From Cylindrotheca closterium (Eukaryota > Bacillariophyta > Bacillariophyceae > Bacillariales > Bacillariaceae), in contig CAKOGP040001847.1 in the NCBI GenBank assembly GCA_933822405.4, forward strand, positions 278,081 through 342,080: a stretch of DNA of 64,000 nt. Direction: 5' to 3'. Each line of letters opens with the position of its first letter. The stretch's first letter is position 1. Of the stretch, positions 57,701-64,000 are shown piece by piece. The notes beneath the pieces are model-generated. The model made no database searches. It was given only the letters and a program-made list of their open reading frames with translations, and had not been told where the DNA came from. The translations under genes were made by a program, and so were the position numbers.

Positions 57701-58909
57701 AGAGTGTTGATTGTCTGCGCCTTGCTATAACAACATTGTTTCTGTTTTACAGCTTTGACTTGGACATTGACATTATCATTAGCGATGCTGCTCCGGACGT
57801 TATCACAAAATGTACACTTGGCACTGACGGCGTACTTGATGAAGGATGTGTCTTGGAATGTGCATTTTTAGGCGATGATGCCTGCAGCGAATACATAGAT
57901 ATTATTTCAGATGCAGCCATCGTTGACATCCCTCCTGTCGAGGGACCCATTCCAAACCGAGGTGAAATCGGAGATGGAGAAGGCGAAGCAGCTGAAAATG
58001 CTGGAGACGGAGATGAAGATGAAAATGCCAACGCTGGAAGCAACGGAGATCCTCATTGTAAGTCGTCTGTCACCCCTTTCTGTCTTTCCAATTGTGAAGC
58101 TTTGGCACTCATTCGACTTCCCCCCTTCTTGATTCTTTGTGATAATTGCAGTCAAATCATGGATTGGAGAACACTTTGAGTACCATGGGCAATGCGACCT
58201 TGTCCTGATCAAGGATCCAAACTTTGCCAATGGACTTGGCATTGACGTTCACATTCGCACCAAACTCGTGAGACACTGGAGCTTCATAAAAAACGCTGTG
58301 ATTCGCATTGGCAATGACATTCTGGAGATTGAAGGCTCCGGAATAGAATTTGATTCCAAGATTCGCTATTGGATCAACTATGAGTATGAAGGAAAGATGG
58401 ATGAGTTTGCTGGGTTCCCTGTCACAATGTTGTCCCAACAAAAAACTGCAGCCACCAAGAATCGAATCGAGATTGACTTGGATTCGGTCTATCCTGGACA
58501 AAAGATTGAACTTTCTACCTTCAAGGAGTTTGTGAAGGTATCGTTTGAGAATGCGAACGAGGAATCTTTTGGAAGCAGTGTTGGTATGCTTGGCGACTTC
58601 AAGACTGGCAAGACTCTTGCCCGCGATGGTGTTACCGTCCTCGATGACTTTACTGAGCTTGGTCATGAATGGCAAGTCCTCCCTTCGGACAAGCATTTCT
58701 TCCACGATATTTCTGCTCCTCAATTCCCCATTAGGTGCTTTGATCCTGAAGATGCACGTGGTGATCGCCGTCGTCGGTTGGATGAATTTACCATTAGTGA
58801 AGAGCAAGCCGAAGCAGCTTGTGCCTCGTTGAAGGACCCCCTTGATCGAAAGGACTGTGTCTATGATATCTTGGCGACTCAAGATATGGACATGGCCGGA
58901 GCTTACTAG
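54752..58909 (+). CDS. Secreted GDPH/vWD-type multidomain protein, Trailin-like, copy 1
   Basis: Ten exons: 54752-55251, 55343-55381, 55457-55638, 55704-56448, 56529-56722, 56806-56865, 56943-56965, 57037-57674, 57753-58057 and 58152-58909; 1147 aa. Signal peptide (residues 1-20), an unknown Cys-containing N-terminal domain (to about 240), then three GDPH-type domains: GFGDPHMTTFDG (GDPH 264-267), GWGDPHIVTFDG (572-575) and SNGDPHFKSW (892-895). The linker before the third is acidic (GEGEAAENAGDGDEDENANA). The third domain carries EHFEYHGQCDLVL, a pattern very common in diatom surface proteins. The C-terminus ends CVYDILATQDMDMAGAY. vWD GDPH motifs can cleave between Asp and Pro; raphid-diatom trail proteins use such domains. 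Adhesion is inferred from family, not shown. Confidence 0.85.
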
Positions 58910-61142
58910 ATCTTGAACGACACAATTTTATAGGTGTGCATGGAATAATATCATGTCGAGGGAAACAAGAGGAAAGATGCGAACATACAAACATACGAAT
59001 ATATCAATAGCTATCAAAAAAATATAGTCGAGAGCACCTCGTGACAAATTGCTCAACGATTGTGAAATCATCGAGCAGCCATTGAAAAGAACAACTCATC
59101 ATCGTGATACTTGTACGTGTACTCATGCGATGGATGGAGCAATTCGAAATTTCAAATTTCATTGTGTAACAGATTTGAAATGCTCGGAATAACGCATCAT
59201 CGCATACCGGTTTGGAATTTTCGTGAACGGTCGAAGGAGTCGTACTATACTATCGCACTGCGCGCGCGTAGGTATATATATCTCGCATCCTTCATCATCA
59301 TCATGATTGACAATGATACCGACTGTGTGCATCGAACGCAAGCAAAGGCGTGCGATTACTGTATTTCGACCTTGAATAAACACACAACATGAAAAATTCT
59401 CGCATATCATTTATATAGATGTGCGTGATGGCAGGAAAGGAAATTGGTTCCATCGAATGAGTCAGACTACTGTACTTCTTTCATGCTGCCAGCCAACTTG
59501 AGAGTTGACACTTATGTTACTACAATATTATCATGCATCAGCACTGAGCTACAACAAACATTCACAACTGTGACGAGAAGTAATCATACATCCCAGTCGA
59601 TTCGAATTGTGCCTTTCACAAGGCAAGCACTAGCACTCGTAAAGATGACTCAGTCAATGAAAATGATGTCAACGAAGATTACATTTCATAATCTGGGTAG
59701 CCCTGGGTAGCCCTTGCATGTTTTTGATCCAGAAGCGATGCCGTCTTCTCCGTAGAACAAATTATGCTTACACAAGGATAACAATGGACTACATACCGGC
59801 AGCGAGGACACTGAAGAAGCAAATGAAGTAATCTACGACTGTCGAAAAGCGGATGAAAGTAGAGGCGACGGCATCGACTTGCTCGATATCAACATTGGAA
59901 TTGAACGCAGCACTCCGTAGAGATGCTGGTTTGTGTTCATACTCGGCCGGGTTTCATACACATAAAAAGAAGAGACCAGATGATGAGACTGCGGTTTTTG
60001 GTCCATTCTTGGGGGCGGCTTCCAGAGCCCTCGTGGCTACAGCTCCTCGCCTTCTTGCGATACTGACATGGTTTCAGAAGGCAAGCACTACAGTACTCCT
60101 GAAGATGATCGATTCCTGTCATATATGGATAGGCCAGAAGGTGTCCACGTGGGTTGCAGGCTTTGAAACGTGGGGCATTTGACCTCTGTGACAACAACTA
60201 CAATTGGTAACTCCTCTCATTAATGCAACTTTTACCATGATACCAGGCGTGGGTCTTGAAGATCTTTCACATCCGCTCATAGTGGTCCTGGCATCTTGGA
60301 GTGAAACCAATTGCGTGCTGGTCATGCGAGAGACTTTGCCGCTAGAGAGACTTTGCCGCTACTCAAGCTGCGAGCAATGGGCCTGATCCCAGACCTGCTG
60401 ATAAGGTCATTCTTCACTCAACCTTCCGGTCACAATCTGGTCTTTTTTACATGACACACTGTCAGACATTGTACGGCCAAAGCTACCAGTAGCTGTCATA
60501 GGAGACGGCCGCTGAAAGACTGCGATGACCTTCTTGCATGATTGGAACAGTTCGAATGAATCTTGACAAGATTATTCTTGTATCCTCTATAAGACACAGA
60601 AGCGATCTAGCAGCTTACCAGGTATTATACTAGTACCTGGTACTGTGGTATCTGAGACATCGCTTCTCGTGTGCCAGGCGAAAAGAGCGGTGATCACTAA
60701 TGCGTGGAAAGGTTGCTTTGGGTGTCGTGCGAAACGATGACACAAGATCGAAAAAACCATGTGGGGCATATATCCTGCGAGTACTTAGAGTGCAAAGGAG
60801 ATTTTGACCACATCAAAAATCAATGGTCGTGTTTATTTTGTCTTGAGAACAATTTGGAATCTCGCGTGTGTCGGTCTTTTGCTGAAACATTTATTATTAA
60901 TTTTGGTGCGTCCAAAATTGAAAGGCACTGTTTCGAAATTTTTACATAGAAAACAGACCGCCACATTTTCTATTCTAACCTTCGATCTTGCGTCTGTCTT
61001 GATCCAAGATTCGAAATATATATGGCGGGAGGTCATTTACATCCAATTCAGTGTGTTTCCTACTGTCACCGTTTCTGAACTGACTGAACAACCCTTGCCC
61101 ACACAATCGGTTCACAAATTTCAAAACAAACTGAATTGAAAG
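58910..61142. other. Intergenic region between the two GDPH genes
   Basis: No supported gene. Several open frames (for example 59853-60182) show no family motif. A GTAC-type palindrome lies at about 60620-60650 (ccaggtattatactagtacctgg). It may hold the promoter of copy 2. Confidence 0.45.
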
Positions 61143-64000
61143 ATGGTCAAACTTCATCTATCCCTTGCTGCTGCCTTTGCAGCATTTACGCTCACCACTG
61201 CGGAGAAAGCTCCCGGTGATATTATTGAAATGAAAATGGCGACCACTGGACAAACGGATCAGATACGCATTCTCACCAAACCCAGACCAGGCTACACCCC
61301 CGCGGCCGATGCTCCAAGCGTTTGGAATATGAAGGATGGCTGTGAGGATGTGAGCTCAGTCGATTTCATCTTTTCTCCTGTGGATGACGAATCCAAGTGC
61401 TGCAAGCTTGAGTCGCTCGATGGGTTCAACCTCTGGCCAGAACAACAAGGTTACACTATCCCTGGCGGAGCCAACATTGTTGCCCAAGAACAGTTCGCTC
61501 TCGACAATGGTTGCTTCGAGAGAAACCGTGGATCAGGTGGCTCGTACACCCTTCAATCAGGCGAAACGTACAATTCCTACATGGCCCAATTTTTGTCTCA
61601 CGACCAATCGACGGTATTCTTTGACAATGTTGTGGAGTTCCACAAGTATGTATCCTACTGCTGTATTGATTTGCTTTGATACTCCAGTTTCTCACACTTT
61701 CGTTTGCAGCCAAGACATTGTTGCCATTATTCACGACACCGACAAACTGAAGGAATCTGATCAATTATTCGCGCTTGGGGGGCAATCGACCTACAAAGAT
61801 GTTCGCGATGATGAATGGAGGGGTTTTGAAGCCAACAGCCATCGATATGAATCCTTGCATGTCAATTGTCTTGCTCGACCAAGCCCTGGATCTTGTCCCG
61901 TTACTCTATCCACTGCCGTTAGCGAAGGTCCGTCAACTTTTTTTGAGTTTCATCGTGTTATGAGGTCGTGCCGCACGTTCTCACAGTCGTTCATCATCTT
62001 TCAGTTGCCGTATCCAACGAATCTTGCGAGGGTAGAGGTTGGGGCGACCCGCACATGGTCACTTTCGACGGTAAGGAATCCATTCTTCTCAACCACCAAC
62101 ATCAACCTCGATCGTCATTCTCACACACCTGATTCGCTGTCTCAGGTCTTCGTTATGATGTGCATGTGAAGGGTGAACTAATCCTTGTGAAGTCATTGGA
62201 CTCTGCCTTTGAGATCCAAGGTAGAACCGAAGCCGTCGAAAACCACAATGCAAGACCTGCTGTCACTACCGGCATCGTCGTCAACGAAGTCGGTGACAAC
62301 CCAAGAATCCAAGTCTCTTTGGCACGCGACGCCAGTGACACGTACACTGAAGTACTTCGTGCCAGCGGTTGCCGTGGAGATCATTGCAACTGTCCTGTTC
62401 AGCTCTTTGTGGACGGCGTTGCCCGACCAGTATCGTCCGGATCTGGCAATACTATGGCATCTGTGGCAGTGACTGGCGGCAATAGAATCACTATCCAGTA
62501 CCCCGAAACAAAAGTCAAGGTTACGATGGATGTCAGAAACTGGAGACAAACTTGCCACTTTTCCGTAACCTACACTTTGGCCGACTGTCGACCAAACGAG
62601 AATATCGTTGGTCTGGTTGGATCTCCAGACAACGAGTGGCGAAATGACTGGATGCAGCGCGATGGAACTCCAATTCCTATTCCTCCTTCTTTGAAAAAGG
62701 GAGCTGGATTCGAGCCAACTTATATCTACACTCGGGATAACTGGTGCGTGGACAAGGAGTCCGACTCTTACTTCGAGTATGAAGCCAACACCGATTTTGC
62801 ATTCTTCGATGAGTGCGACAACCCGTAAGTGCTGAAAGCGAAACATTCTATTATGATTATTGCTTTGCATACTGACCTGACTGTTCACTTCATGGGTTTT
62901 TTGGACAGATATGATCCTTCCTTGGAGCAAGCTGTTGCCAATGCGGATGCTGCAGTTATTGAGGAATGCCAAGGGGATGTGTTTTGCATTGTCGACAGCA
63001 TTGCTCTTGGTCCAGAGGCTGCGGAAGCGTATCTTGAAGATCCAGCTCTTAACCACACTCTTTCACAAACAGCTTCCACCGATATTGAAATTGTTCTTCA
63101 AGGTGAGTTCCTAACTCTCTCTTCGTTCGAGACGCCTCTCTTTTGTATATATTTGTTTTCTTACGCTTGCTGTCTACGCAGTTCCTGATGAGTCTCCCGA
63201 TCCCAACTGTCCCGTTTGCAAGGCAAGAGGTTGGGGCGATCGTAAGTCAGCTTTGCAGGATACAGGATATTTTTGTGTGGCTTCGCTAGTACGTGTACTG
63301 ACTGTCCGCTTTTCCTTTTTGCACTTTGCAGCGCACATTATTACTTTCGATGGAGTTACTTACGACGTCCACGTCAAGGGCGAGCTAACCTTCCTCAAGA
63401 GTTTGAGCACCGATTTTGCCATCCAAGCACGGACACAGATCGTCGCCAACCATCCAAAGGGACCCGCTGTGACTACTGCAGTGGTTGTCCACGAGGACAG
63501 TACCTTGGGACTCCCTGTCGTTCAGGTTTCACTAGGCAAGGACGAGGACAGCGAGCTTGCAACTATGATTGGACCATGTGCCGTGCAGCTTTTTGTAGAT
63601 GAGGAAGCCAAGGACATTCGACTTGGAACTGGATCTTCTGATGTCACCGTGCAGGTCAAGAACAAGCGAATTGTTGTCGAATATGCTTCGACCAACTTGC
63701 GGTTGGACATGGATGTGAAGGTGTGGCGCGACACTTGCCATTTTTCTGTGAACTATTTCTTGGCCGATTGTCGCTGTGATGAGACTTTGGTTGGGATTCT
63801 CGGTCAGCCTGATGGAGACAGCTACAACGAATGGCACGATCACACTGGCAATGCTGTCGACATTCCATCCAACGGACGCAAGCGTCGCGGTATTGAAGCA
63901 TACAACTATTCTATGACTTGGTGCATTTCTGAGGAAGATTCCCACTTCACCTACGAGTCTGGAATGAATCATGGCACGTTCGACAAGTGTACCTCGGACA
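61143..64000 (+). CDS. Secreted GDPH/vWD-type multidomain protein, Trailin-like, copy 2 (3' end beyond window)
   Basis: Exons 61143-61645, 61710-61927, 62005-62070, 62146-62824, 62909-63102, 63182-63241 and 63332 to past 64000. The signal peptide and N-terminal domain match copy 1 closely (GDII, TDQIRILTKPRPGYTPA, FDNVVEFHK). Two GDPH domains are seen: GWGDPHMVTFDG (254-257) and GWGDPHIITFDG (572-575). Lengths of the first domains are almost equal to copy 1. The exon map differs in three places: no intron in the N-terminal domain where copy 1 splits after STTAV; an extra intron after the first TFDG; none after the second. One donor, GTCCGT at 61928, is non-consensus but the join reads correctly. 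The third GDPH domain, if present, is off the window. Confidence 0.85.

Overview
The window reads as nuclear DNA of a diatom, most likely a raphid pennate. Genes are separate and on both strands. They carry short GT-AG introns (about 55-125 nt) that I placed by keeping reading frame and family motifs intact. The gene set includes an HSF-type factor, a SWEET transporter, an RbcX-like Rubisco chaperone, many type II membrane glycosyltransferases and secreted GDPH/vWD-type proteins. The last group is related to the adhesive-trail proteins described from raphid diatoms. There is one assembly gap (N at 53874-54116).

Layout. 0.1-12.4 kb: F-box/LRR protein, a GT8-like glycosyltransferase, a UGT-like glycosyltransferase, exocyst subunit Sec8 and a short GT92-like gene. 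12.4-14.4 kb: a membrane-anchored, Ser/Pro-rich cell-surface protein. 14.5-19.65 kb: a complete DNA transposon with 47-bp terminal inverted repeats. It encodes a Harbinger/IS5-like DDE transposase flanked by two convergent accessory genes that share a domain, and it carries 20-bp direct repeats near both ends. 20.1-21.2 kb: a secreted HAD-like hydrolase. 21.2-27.2 kb: repeat-rich and gene-poor, with a 73-nt hairpin, a 177-bp satellite array and a possible second inverted-repeat element. 27.3-43.7 kb: RbcX-like protein, fucosyltransferase-like protein, SWEET, centrin-like EF-hand protein, a repeat protein, a chorein/VPS13-like protein, a putative plastid membrane protein, HSF and proteasome chaperone PAC3. 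44.1-52.3 kb: three tandem two-pore-domain potassium channel genes. 52.6-53.9 kb: aldo-keto reductase. 54.7-64 kb: two tandem multi-exon GDPH-domain genes, the second running off the window.

Two tandem families dominate the right half. The K2P trio shares exon structure, while the N-termini differ and carry internal repeats. The two GDPH genes share every domain but differ in intron positions around the GDPH motifs. The best candidate for an undescribed system is the transposon at 14.5-19.65 kb, because its two accessory proteins are paralogous in a core domain and I do not recognise that domain. Three genes (UGT-like, Sec8, transposon accessory A) show single-base frame breaks that may be assembly indels.
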